DNA from: Thiobacillus denitrificans
Lineage (GTDB): Bacteria > Pseudomonadota > Gammaproteobacteria > Burkholderiales > Thiobacillaceae
DNA: 64,000 nt
Direction of reading: 5' to 3'
Assembly (NCBI RefSeq): GCF_001530125.1
Contig: NZ_LDUG01000033.1
Location: 42,143 to 106,142 of the forward strand
Positions 52,743 through 62,298 of this stretch are shown here, one piece after another. Below the pieces are notes generated by a model that saw only the letters and a program-made list of their open reading frames with translations, ran no database searches and was not told the DNA's origin. A program made the position numbers and the translations under genes. The first letter of the stretch is position 1, and each line of letters opens with the position of its first letter.

Positions 52743-54209
52743 ATGCCCAAACTTGAATCGCTCATCTTCGACAACGGCTTCGCCCGCCTGCCGGAAGCCT
52801 ATTATTCGCGTGTCTGCCCGACGCCCGTCCCCGATCCCTACCTGGTCTGCTACAGCCCGGAAGCGCTGGCCTTGCTCGACCTCGATGCAAGCGAAATGAC
52901 GCGTCCCGAGCTGATCGAGGCGCTGGCGGGCAACCAGCTGCTGCCGGGGATGGACGCGATCGCCGCACTGTACGCCGGCCACCAGTTTGGCCATTTCGTG
53001 CCCCAACTGGGCGACGGCCGCGCGATCCTCTTGGGCGAAGTCAAAAACGCAGCAGGCGAAGGCTGGGAAGTGCAGCTGAAGGGCGCCGGCCGCACCCCCT
53101 ACTCGCGCGGCGGCGACGGCCGCGCGGTGCTGCGCTCGAGCATCCGCGAGTTTTTATGCTCGGAGGCGATGCATGCGCTCGGCATTCCCACCACCCGCGC
53201 GCTCGCCATCGTCGGCAGCGACCGCCCGGTGTACCGCGAGGATCAGGAGACCGCCGCGCTGGTCACCCGGCTGGCGCCGAGTTTCGTGCGCTTCGGTTCG
53301 TTCGAAGTCTTCTACTACCGCAACCAGATCGAGTCGATCAAACAGCTGGCCGACTACGTCATCGCGCGCTACTACCCGGAACTGGCCACGCTTTCCGACC
53401 CCTACCCCGAATTCCTGCGCCAGGTTGCGCTGCGCACGGCCGAACTGATGGCGCAGTGGCAGGCGGTGGGCTTTTCGCACGGGGTGATGAACACCGACAA
53501 CATGTCCATCCTCGGCCTCACGCTCGACTACGGCCCGTTCGGCTTTCTCGACGCCTTCGATCCTGGCTATATCTGCAACCATTCCGACACGAGCGGGCGC
53601 TACGCCTTCGACCAGCAGCCGGACGTCGCCGCGTGGAACCTCACCAAGCTGGCACAGACGCTGGTGCCGCTGATGTCGGTGGAAACCGCATCGCAGGCGA
53701 TCAGCGAATATCCGCAGGTGTTCGGCCGCGCCTACCTCGAGCGCATGGCCGCCAAGTTCGGCCTGCCGCCGGGCAGCGAAGCCGCCACGTTGGTCATGGA
53801 CGCGCTGCAGCTGCTGGCGCAGAACCATGTCGACTACAGCATCTTCCTGCGCCGCCTGTGCGACTTCGACAGCGGGGAAAGTGCCCCCAACACGCCGCTG
53901 CGCGACCTGTTCCTCGACCGCGCAGGCCTCGATGCCTGGGCGGCGCGTTACGCCGCCACGCTGCGCCAGCAGGCTTCAATCGACGCCGAACGTGGTCAGG
54001 CGATGCGCATGGTCAATCCCAAATACATCCTGCGCAACCATTTGGCCGAAATCGCCATCCGCCGAGCGACAGACGATCGCGATTACAGTGAGGTCAATCG
54101 CCTGCACGCGCTGCTGACGCGGCCGTTCGACGAACAGCCGGAATACGAGGCCTACGCCGCCGAGCCACCCGACTGGGCCAGGCAGATTGAGGTAAGCTGC
54201 TCTTCGTGA
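52743..54209 (+). CDS. selO: Protein adenylyltransferase SelO (YdiU family)
   Basis: Pseudokinase that transfers AMP to proteins in redox stress. The 488 residues include QFGHFVPQLGDGRAILLGE, QLKGAGRTPYSRGGDGRAVLRSSIREFLCSEAMHALGIPTTRALAIVGSD, SHGVMNTDNMSILGLTLDYGPFGFLDAF and NPKYILRNHLAE, the family core. The C-terminus ends VSCSS; in animal SelO the same place has selenocysteine, but here the codon is TGC, so this is a cysteine protein despite its gene name. The frame continues to overlap the next gene by four bases. Confidence 0.95.
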   Translation: MPKLESLIFDNGFARLPEAYYSRVCPTPVPDPYLVCYSPEALALLDLDASEMTRPELIEALAGNQLLPGMDAIAALYAGHQFGHFVPQLGDGRAILLGEVKNAAGEGWEVQLKGAGRTPYSRGGDGRAVLRSSIREFLCSEAMHALGIPTTRALAIVGSDRPVYREDQETAALVTRLAPSFVRFGSFEVFYYRNQIESIKQLADYVIARYYPELATLSDPYPEFLRQVALRTAELMAQWQAVGFSHGVMNTDNMSILGLTLDYGPFGFLDAFDPGYICNHSDTSGRYAFDQQPDVAAWNLTKLAQTLVPLMSVETASQAISEYPQVFGRAYLERMAAKFGLPPGSEAATLVMDALQLLAQNHVDYSIFLRRLCDFDSGESAPNTPLRDLFLDRAGLDAWAARYAATLRQQASIDAERGQAMRMVNPKYILRNHLAEIAIRRATDDRDYSEVNRLHALLTRPFDEQPEYEAYAAEPPDWARQIEVSCSS

Positions 54210-54928
54210 ACCGTAGTCCCACCCTGCTCGCCGGCCTCATGATCGTTACCCTGCTCGCCGGGTGCAGCGGGCAACCCATCCAGCGCCGTGACGGCAGCAG
54301 CAGCGTGCGCAGTTTCAGTATGAAGGAGCTGGTCAAGGGCGATATCGACACGGTGGTGGAAATCCACCAGCAGGAAATCATTGGCATCCTCAGGACGCTG
54401 ACGCTTAAGTTCTATCGCCGCAATCCCAACGAGTGGCGCAAATCCGGCTTTGCCAGCGCCGACGCGGCAACCGCGGCCCTGTTCAAGCCGCTGCAGCACT
54501 GGCAGCTGGCGCAACAGAAAAACCTCCCCTGGGAAACCGTCCTGCTCGAACCGTGGCGTGCCGATTTCACCGGCGACCGGGTGAAGGCCCTGATGGACGG
54601 CCTGCTGGTCATGCACATGGCGGCATACAACCACCAGACCGAGTTTTATCTGCTGACCGAAGTGGATGCGCAGAAGCTCTACAACGCCGCACGCAATACC
54701 GAGGCCGTGGCGTGGAAGCTCTCCAATGCCAGAAATCTGCGCGGCGAGTTCATCCTGCTCTCCAACAGCATGGATGCCGGCGGCGTAGCCAACCTCAGCT
54801 TCGAGCGCGAATTCGGCAAGCTCATCGGCATCCAGGACACGCTGGCCCGGATCATCGAAGACAAAAGCAACCGCGCGATCCGCTTCGGCGTGGTCAACGT
54901 CGCCAGCATGGTCTTCCTGCCGATCTGA
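54206..54928 (+). CDS. Predicted lipoprotein of unknown function
   Basis: A 240-residue protein with a signal peptide and lipobox (LMIVTLLAGC) starting at a GTG that overlaps the selO stop by four bases. The mature part is helical (FSMKELVKGDIDTVVEIHQQEIIGILRTLTLKFYRRNPNEWRKSG, LLVMHMAAYNHQTEFYLLTEVDAQKLYNAARNTEAVAWKLSNARNLRGEFILLSN). I recognise no family with confidence. Translational coupling to selO may be meaningful or only an arrangement of this genome. Confidence 0.75.
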   Translation: MNRSPTLLAGLMIVTLLAGCSGQPIQRRDGSSSVRSFSMKELVKGDIDTVVEIHQQEIIGILRTLTLKFYRRNPNEWRKSGFASADAATAALFKPLQHWQLAQQKNLPWETVLLEPWRADFTGDRVKALMDGLLVMHMAAYNHQTEFYLLTEVDAQKLYNAARNTEAVAWKLSNARNLRGEFILLSNSMDAGGVANLSFEREFGKLIGIQDTLARIIEDKSNRAIRFGVVNVASMVFLPI

Positions 54929-54929
54929 C

Positions 54930-55619
54930 ATGCGCGATCAGCAGGATGCCCATGCCCGTTGCGCCGCACTGACGCGCGACCAGTGGGCGTGGGAATTCCT
55001 CCGCCGCAACCCCGACTACCAGACCGACTACCGCCGCTTCATCGCGCTGTGGCGCGCGCTCGAAGCCGACTATGGCATGCCGCCCAATCGTGATTTCCAG
55101 CGCTGGAAGCGCGACCCGCGCGCCTATGGCCCGCTGCCGGGCGAGGCACCGCTCGCTGCGCCCAGCGGCGACCTGTGCGTGGGGGACGATGACCGCGTGC
55201 TGCTCGAATGCTGGATGGGCGCGAAATGGGGCTTCTACAAGTTCCCGCTCGATCCCGCGCGCACCGCGCCGCCCGGCTCCGACGAACTCGCCTGGCGCCC
55301 GCCGCAGCCCGCCGCACTTGTCGATGAGGCCTTTCGGCTGGACATCCGCTTCGACCTGTCGCTGCCGCTGCCGCCGCAACTGGAAGCGGCCAAATTCCAC
55401 CTGGTCAGCCGCGCGGCCGAACTGCGGCGCAGTGGCCTTGCCGCGCCAATGACGGTGGCGAACCAGCGTGAACGCTGGACGATGATGTTGCAATTGCTGG
55501 ATACAGGGAAAGCCTGCAGTGAGGAAGAAACGGCCCTGCTGCACGAAGCACGGGCGATGACGCGCTGCGGCTATCGGGAGATTCTGCGGCTGGTTGAACC
55601 CGGCGCGGACACAAAATAA
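54930..55619 (+). CDS. DUF6499/DUF2285-type protein
   Basis: A 229-residue soluble protein. The N-terminal segment LTRDQWAWEFLRRNPDYQTDYRRFIALWR is the short domain (DUF6499) often labelled transcriptional regulator-like, and the remainder resembles DUF2285 (LVSRAAELRRSGLAAPMTVANQRERWTMMLQLLDTGKACSEEE). Such proteins are frequent in integrative elements, where they lie near recombination genes, but no integrase is present here. It starts one base after the lipoprotein stop and ends at a terminator. Confidence 0.75.
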   Translation: MRDQQDAHARCAALTRDQWAWEFLRRNPDYQTDYRRFIALWRALEADYGMPPNRDFQRWKRDPRAYGPLPGEAPLAAPSGDLCVGDDDRVLLECWMGAKWGFYKFPLDPARTAPPGSDELAWRPPQPAALVDEAFRLDIRFDLSLPLPPQLEAAKFHLVSRAAELRRSGLAAPMTVANQRERWTMMLQLLDTGKACSEEETALLHEARAMTRCGYREILRLVEPGADTK

Positions 55620-55648
55620 AACCGGGACGCGATGCCCCGGTTTTATTT
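55614..55648. terminator. Rho-independent terminator
   Basis: AAATAAAACCGGG (55614-55626) and CCCGGTTTTATTT (55636-55648) pair perfectly around a nine-base loop, giving an A-run before and a T-rich tail after the GC core. It covers the stop codon of the DUF6499-type gene and could serve both directions. Confidence 0.85.
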
Positions 55649-55727
55649 GATTCACCCTGCCAGCAAGCTGGATCAGGCAAGTCGCTTCTGTAAGCTGATT
55701 TTAGCGAGTCGCTTCCGCGAAGCCGGC

Positions 55728-56312
55728 TTAAGCGAAATTCGCTTCCGCGAATTTCCAGTTCACCAGCTTGTCGAGGAAGGTCTCGACGAACTTGGGGCGC
55801 AGGTTGCGGTAGTCGATGTAATAGGCATGCTCCCACACGTCGATGCACAGCAGGGCCGTGTCGCCGGTGGTCAGCGGGGTGCCGGCGGCGCCCATGTTGA
55901 CGATGTCGACCGAGCCGTCGGCCTTTTTCACCAGCCAGGTCCATCCGGAACCGAAGTTGCCGACGGCGCTGGTCTGAAAGGCTTTCTTGAATTCGTCGAG
56001 GCTGCCCCACTTGGCATTGATAGCGTCGGCCAGCGCGCCAGTCGGTGCACCGCCGCCGTTGGGCGACAGGCAATTCCAGAAGAAGGTGTGGTTCCACACC
56101 TGGGCGGCGTTGTTGTAGATGCCGCCAGCAGGGGCAGTCTTGACGATGTCCTCGAGCGACTTGCTCTCGAAGTCGGTGCCCTTGATCAGGTTGATGAGGT
56201 TGGTCACGTAGGCCTGATGGTGCTTGCCGTAGTGGTACTCAAAGGTTTCCTGGGACATGTGCGGCACAAGTGCGTCCATGGCAAAAGGCAGTGCGGGCAA
56301 AGTGTGTTCCAT
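55728..56312 (-). CDS. sodB: Superoxide dismutase (Fe type)
   Basis: Converts superoxide to hydrogen peroxide and oxygen in the cytoplasm. The 194 residues contain HYGKHHQAYVTNLNLI-like metal histidines (YHYGKHHQAYV), AAQVWNHTFFWNCLSPNGGG and the DVWEHAYYIDYRN signature with the metal Asp and His; the glutamine-free pattern and FFWNCL suggest iron. The ATG at 56312 is chosen from the family N-terminus (MEHTLPALPFAMDAL); the longer frame is read-through. The last residues (KFAEANFA) fall in a short repeated sequence at the 3' end. Confidence 0.93.
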   Translation of the reverse strand: MEHTLPALPFAMDALVPHMSQETFEYHYGKHHQAYVTNLINLIKGTDFESKSLEDIVKTAPAGGIYNNAAQVWNHTFFWNCLSPNGGGAPTGALADAINAKWGSLDEFKKAFQTSAVGNFGSGWTWLVKKADGSVDIVNMGAAGTPLTTGDTALLCIDVWEHAYYIDYRNLRPKFVETFLDKLVNWKFAEANFA

Positions 56313-56529
56313 GACTCTCTCCAGAATTGAATGAACAACAATCAATATAGTGTGTCGCGCAAGCGTGACAAGCTGATGGGGCGGCACGATTGAGCGCAAT
56401 GGGAAATGTGCCGGGATCCCATCAAGGATTTATCCCTGGGGACATCGACGATGGCTTGTGTGTGGCCGGACGAGATGTGTGTCCGGCTGAGGTTGTGGCG
56501 TGCTAAATGTTGCACGCACAACGGGAAAC

Positions 56530-56607
<78 letters not shown>

Positions 56608-56653
56608 TCAAGCCCGCAATTCTAACAGATGAGCCGCGTCTGGCGGAAGCCCG

Positions 56654-57013
56654 TCAGGCCAATATTTTCAGGATGGCCGTGATTTCGGCGCGCAGTTTGC
56701 CGACATCAAGCGCGCTTGAAGCGGGCGCAGTCTCGGGTGGGGTTTCGCTATCGTGCTCCAGGCGTTGCCGCGCGCCGCTGATGGTGAATCCCTCTTCGTA
56801 CAGCAGTTCACGGATGCGGCGGATCAGCAGCACCTCGTGGTGCTGGTAGTAGCGCCGGTTGCCGCGCCGCTTGACCGGACGCAGCTGGGCGAATTCCTGC
56901 TCCCAGTAACGCAACACATGCGCCTTGACGGCGCACAGTTCGGACACTTCACCGATGGTGAAATAGCGTTTCGCCGGAATCGGCGGGAGTTCACTCTTCG
57001 CTGGGCGTTCCAA
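56654..57013 (-). CDS. MerR-family transcriptional regulator
   Basis: A 119-residue protein with the MerR winged helix ([70 protein letters not shown]) and no metal-binding C-terminal domain. This short form next to ihfA is conserved in beta- and gammaproteobacteria, and its target is unknown. The start overlaps ihfA by 23 bases, suggesting shared translation of the operon. Confidence 0.9.
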   Translation of the reverse strand: MERPAKSELPPIPAKRYFTIGEVSELCAVKAHVLRYWEQEFAQLRPVKRRGNRRYYQHHEVLLIRRIRELLYEEGFTISGARQRLEHDSETPPETAPASSALDVGKLRAEITAILKILA

Positions 57014-57302
57014 TTTGGGCGCCTTCGACCTGGGACTTGAGTTTCTGGCTGGCGTGGAAGGTCACCACGCGACGCGCGGAAATCGGCATTTCTTCGCCGG
57101 TTTTTGGATTGCGGCCCGGCCGCTGCGGTTTCTCGCGGCACTGAAAATTGCCGAAACCGGACAGTTTGACGATGTCGCCCTTTTCGAGGGACAAACGGAT
57201 TTCGTCGAAAAACGACTCGACGACATCCTTGGCCTCGCGTTTGTTCAGGCCCACTTTTTCGAACAGCAGTTCGGCTAGATCAGCTTTGGTGAGGGTGGTC
57301 AT
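56991..57302 (-). CDS. ihfA: Integration host factor subunit alpha
   Basis: DNA-bending histone-like protein of 103 residues, working as a heterodimer with Ihf[85 protein letters not shown] show the HU/IHF fold with the beta-arm proline. It lies 70 bases behind pheT in the conserved order pheT-ihfA-merR. Confidence 0.96.
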   Translation of the reverse strand: MTTLTKADLAELLFEKVGLNKREAKDVVESFFDEIRLSLEKGDIVKLSGFGNFQCREKPQRPGRNPKTGEEMPISARRVVTFHASQKLKSQVEGAQIGTPSEE

Positions 57303-57372
57303 GCTTGTGTGTTGTCAGGGGGTGGCTGGTGAAAAATAGGGTCACGCACGCGCCAACAAAATTAGTTTTGCG

Positions 57373-59718
57373 TTATGCACGCAAACTGGCATCGCACTGA
57401 TGACGCGCGGCGCTAACCAGTTTTTGCACGGCTTCGTCCACTTCCTGATCCGTTAATGTGCGTTCAGTATCTTGCATAACTACCCGTATGGCAAGGCTTT
57501 TTTTGTTTTCAGGCATGCCTTTTCCGCGGTAGTCGTCGAATACATCGATCGACCGTACACAGCCGGCCGAGGCCTCGCGCAACGCGGCCAGCAACTCGCC
57601 TGCGGGCATCCGGACGTCCAGCACGAACGCCAGATCGCGCCGCACCTGCGGGAAGCGGGACAACGCTGCATGCCGCGATAAGCTGCGCTGGACGAGCACC
57701 TGACTGCCGAGTTCGAACAGCACCGGCGCGGCCGGCAGGTCGAACGCCTGCACCAGACGCGGATGCAGGGTGCCGACCCAGCCGATGGACTGGCCTTCGG
57801 CCCACAGTTCGGCACACTGTCCGGGGTGCAGGGCGGGATGTGCACCGCTGCGGGCATCGAGCGCATGCCCGAACAGCCGTTCCAGGTCACCCTTGAGGTC
57901 GAAGAAATCGACGCGGCGCGATGGCGCGCCCCATTGCTCGGGAAGCGCGTCGCCGTAGACCAGGCCGCCCAGTTTCATCGGCTGCTCGGCAAGCGATGCA
58001 TACACCCGCCCCAATTCGAAAATCCGCACCCGCTCCTGCTGGCGATTGAGGTTGTGACGCAGGGTTTCGATCAGGCCGCCCCACAGGGTCGTGCGCATTG
58101 CCGATAACTGGCTGGCGAGGGGGTTGGCGAGCAGCAGCGGACGCGCGCCGGCATCCAGCGCCGTTTCCCACGCGGGATCGACAAAGCTGTAGGTGATGAC
58201 TTCCTGATAATCCAGGTCGACCAGCATCTGGCGCAGGGTGTCGTCGGCCAGCACCGTCTCGTCCTGCGGCAGCATGCGCGAAGGCGCCGCCGGCGGCTGG
58301 GCGGGAATGTTGTCGTAGCCGAACAGGCGCACCGCCTCTTCGATCAGGTCTTCCTCGATTGCGAGGTCGAAACGGAAACTCGGCGGCGTGACGACGAGGC
58401 GGTCGTCCTGGCGTTCGACATTCATGCCCAGCGCGGCGAGGTCGCGCGCCACCTGGTCGGCGTCGAGCTCGATGCCCGCCACGCGCGTCAGGCGCGCCAG
58501 CCGCAGAGTGATCGGCTCGCGCCTGGGCAATTCGGCGACTGCCTCGGTGATCGGTCCGGCCTGGCCGCCGCAGATGTCGAGGAGCAGCTGCGTCGCGCGT
58601 TCCATCGCCTGGCGGGTGGCGCCGAAATCGACGCCGCGCTCGAAGCGGTGCGACGAATCGGTCGACAGCCCCAGGCGGCGCGCGCGGCCGGCAATCGCCG
58701 CCGGTGCGAAAAATGCGGCCTCCAGCATGACGTCGACGGTGACGCGCTCCACGCTGGTCGGCTTCCCGCCCATGATCCCGGCCAGCGCCACCGGCCCGCC
58801 GGCATCGGCGATCACCAGCATGTCGGGGGCAAGTTCGGCGACCTGGCCGTCCAGCAGTTCGAGTGTCTCGCCCGCACGGGCCAGCCGCACCTCGATGCCG
58901 CCGTTGAGGCGCGACAGGGCGAAGGCATGCATCGGTTGGCCGAGTTCGAGTAGCACGTAGTTGGTGATGTCGACCGGCGCCAGCAGCGGACGGATGCCGC
59001 TGCGCTCCAGCCGTTCCGCCATCCAGCGCGGGGTGCTGGCCTGCGCATCGATGCCGCGCACCACCCGCGCCAGATAGCGCGGACAGGCCTCGGGCGCCGA
59101 TAGCTGCATCGGCACCATGTCCTCGATGCGTTCAGCGACCCCGCCAATCTGCGGCAGCCGCACCTCGGCGCCGGTGATCGCGCCGACCTCGCGCGCCAGG
59201 CCCTGCATCGACAGGCAGTCCGCGCGGTTGGGCGTGAGCTTCAGCGTGATGAGGGTGTCGTCCAGATTGAGCCAGTTGCGGAAGTCCTCGCCGACCGGCG
59301 CATCGGCATCCAGCACCATCAGGCCGTCGGCCGCCCCTTCCAGGCCCAGTTCCCTGGTCGAGCACAGCATGCCGAAGGATTCGACGCCGCGCACCTTGAC
59401 GACCTTGATCTCGAACCCGGGCAATTTGGCGCCGGGGCGGGCGCACGGTACCTTGAGTCCGGCCGCTGCGTTGGGCGCACCGCACACGATGGTGACCGGC
59501 GAAGATTCGCCGACATCGACCTGGCACACGCGCAGACGATCGGCGTCGGGATGGTTCTCCGCTGACAGGATTTCGGCCACCACCACGTTGTTGAAAGGCG
59601 GCGCGGCAGGGGACAAGGCCTCTACCTCCAGTCCAGCCATGGTCAGGGCATGGGCCAGCTGGGCGGTATCGAGCGCGGGATTGACGAGGCTGCGCAGCCA
59701 GGATTCTGGAAATTGCAT
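57373..59718 (-). CDS. pheT: Phenylalanyl-tRNA synthetase beta chain
   Basis: The larger subunit of the (alpha-beta)2 enzyme. The 781 residues contain an N-terminal tRNA-binding OB-fold domain (HPDADRLRVCQVDVG, about 40-150), the B3/B4 editing domain, a B5 domain, a non-catalytic synthetase core, and the ferredoxin-like anticodon-binding domain at the end (SLSRHAALSRFPQVRRDLAFVLD). It starts 11 bases after the pheS stop. Length and order are normal. Confidence 0.97.
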   Translation of the reverse strand: MQFPESWLRSLVNPALDTAQLAHALTMAGLEVEALSPAAPPFNNVVVAEILSAENHPDADRLRVCQVDVGESSPVTIVCGAPNAAAGLKVPCARPGAKLPGFEIKVVKVRGVESFGMLCSTRELGLEGAADGLMVLDADAPVGEDFRNWLNLDDTLITLKLTPNRADCLSMQGLAREVGAITGAEVRLPQIGGVAERIEDMVPMQLSAPEACPRYLARVVRGIDAQASTPRWMAERLERSGIRPLLAPVDITNYVLLELGQPMHAFALSRLNGGIEVRLARAGETLELLDGQVAELAPDMLVIADAGGPVALAGIMGGKPTSVERVTVDVMLEAAFFAPAAIAGRARRLGLSTDSSHRFERGVDFGATRQAMERATQLLLDICGGQAGPITEAVAELPRREPITLRLARLTRVAGIELDADQVARDLAALGMNVERQDDRLVVTPPSFRFDLAIEEDLIEEAVRLFGYDNIPAQPPAAPSRMLPQDETVLADDTLRQMLVDLDYQEVITYSFVDPAWETALDAGARPLLLANPLASQLSAMRTTLWGGLIETLRHNLNRQQERVRIFELGRVYASLAEQPMKLGGLVYGDALPEQWGAPSRRVDFFDLKGDLERLFGHALDARSGAHPALHPGQCAELWAEGQSIGWVGTLHPRLVQAFDLPAAPVLFELGSQVLVQRSLSRHAALSRFPQVRRDLAFVLDVRMPAGELLAALREASAGCVRSIDVFDDYRGKGMPENKKSLAIRVVMQDTERTLTDQEVDEAVQKLVSAARHQCDASLRA

Positions 59719-59729
59719 GTTAAAGCGCT

Positions 59730-60896
<1,167 letters not shown>

Positions 60897-60919
60897 AAAC
60901 TCGTTTGAACAATACCAAC

Positions 60920-60945
60920 AAAAAAAGGCCTTGCGGCCTTTTTTT
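60920..60945 (-). terminator. Terminator or attenuator between rplT and pheS
   Basis: AAAAAAAGGCC and GGCCTTTTTTT form an 11-bp stem with loop TTGC, giving a T-run on either strand. It lies 16 bases behind the rplT stop on the minus strand. In many bacteria the infC-rpmI-rplT unit ends here while pheST has its own promoter. Confidence 0.75.
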
Positions 60946-60961
60946 GTGACGGTTTGACGGC

Positions 60962-61321
60962 TTACGCCGCCAGCTTGGCCTTGACCTGATCGACGATCTT
61001 GGCAAAGGCATCCTTGTCGAAAATCGCGATATCGGACAGCACCTTGCGGTCGATCCCGATCTCGGCGCGCGACAGGCCGTTCATGAACACGCTGTAGGTC
61101 AGGCCGTACTGACGCGCGGCGGCGTTGATACGGGCAATCCACAGCCTGCGGAACTGGCGCTTGCGCTGACGACGGTCGCGGTACTGATACTGACCGGCTT
61201 TCATCACCGCTTCGTTGGCAACGCGGAATACGTTCTTGCGACGACCGCGATAACCCTTGGCGGCGTCGATGATCTTTTTGTGACTGGCGCGGGCGGTTAC
61301 ACCCCGTTTGACGCGTGGCAT
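60962..61321 (-). CDS. rplT: 50S ribosomal protein L20
   Basis: A 119-residue basic protein needed early in 50S assembly; it also represses its own operon in other bacteria. The sequence ([83 protein letters not shown]) is typical. It follows rpmI by 12 bases. Confidence 0.98.
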   Translation of the reverse strand: MPRVKRGVTARASHKKIIDAAKGYRGRRKNVFRVANEAVMKAGQYQYRDRRQRKRQFRRLWIARINAAARQYGLTYSVFMNGLSRAEIGIDRKVLSDIAIFDKDAFAKIVDQVKAKLAA

Positions 61322-61333
61322 GGTCTTTCTCCT

Positions 61334-61531
61334 TTATGCGTAGGGCAACATGCGTGAAACCGACTTGTGGTCGCTGGCATTGACAGTTTCCATGCCGCGC
61401 AACTGGCGCTTACGCTTGGTGCTCTTCTTGGTGAGAATGTGACGCATGAACGCGTGCGAGCGCTTGAATCCGCCGCCGCCCAGTGCACGGAACCGCTTGG
61501 CGGCGCCGCTCTTGGTCTTCATCTTAGGCAT
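61334..61531 (-). CDS. rpmI: 50S ribosomal protein L35
   Basis: A 65-residue basic protein with the L35 pattern ([46 protein letters not shown]). It lies between infC and rplT in the conserved operon; the gap to infC is 136 bases. Confidence 0.98.
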   Translation of the reverse strand: MPKMKTKSGAAKRFRALGGGGFKRSHAFMRHILTKKSTKRKRQLRGMETVNASDHKSVSRMLPYA

Positions 61532-61667
61532 GATGCTTCCTTTTATCTCATGCGGCCAGGTGATCCCACGACGTGGAATGCTTCACCAACCCGACTGCAC
61601 GTATTGTGGCGTTTTTACCCTCTCGGGTTGAGAAACGCCGGTCTCATTGAATCTAAATCTTCCTGGC

Positions 61668-62192
<525 letters not shown>

Positions 62193-62298
62193 GAGTTGTT
62201 CTCCAAATGAAAACCTGACGCTGCGCGTCGAGGCAAAAAGGCCAAACCAAAAATAAAGAAGGCGCGGGACGAAGTCCCTACGCCTTGTTTGACCGCTA

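Noticed and set aside
54191-54209. Selenocysteine at the SelO C-terminus
   Set aside because: The codon is TGC followed by two serine codons and TGA as a true stop; no SECIS-like hairpin is needed.
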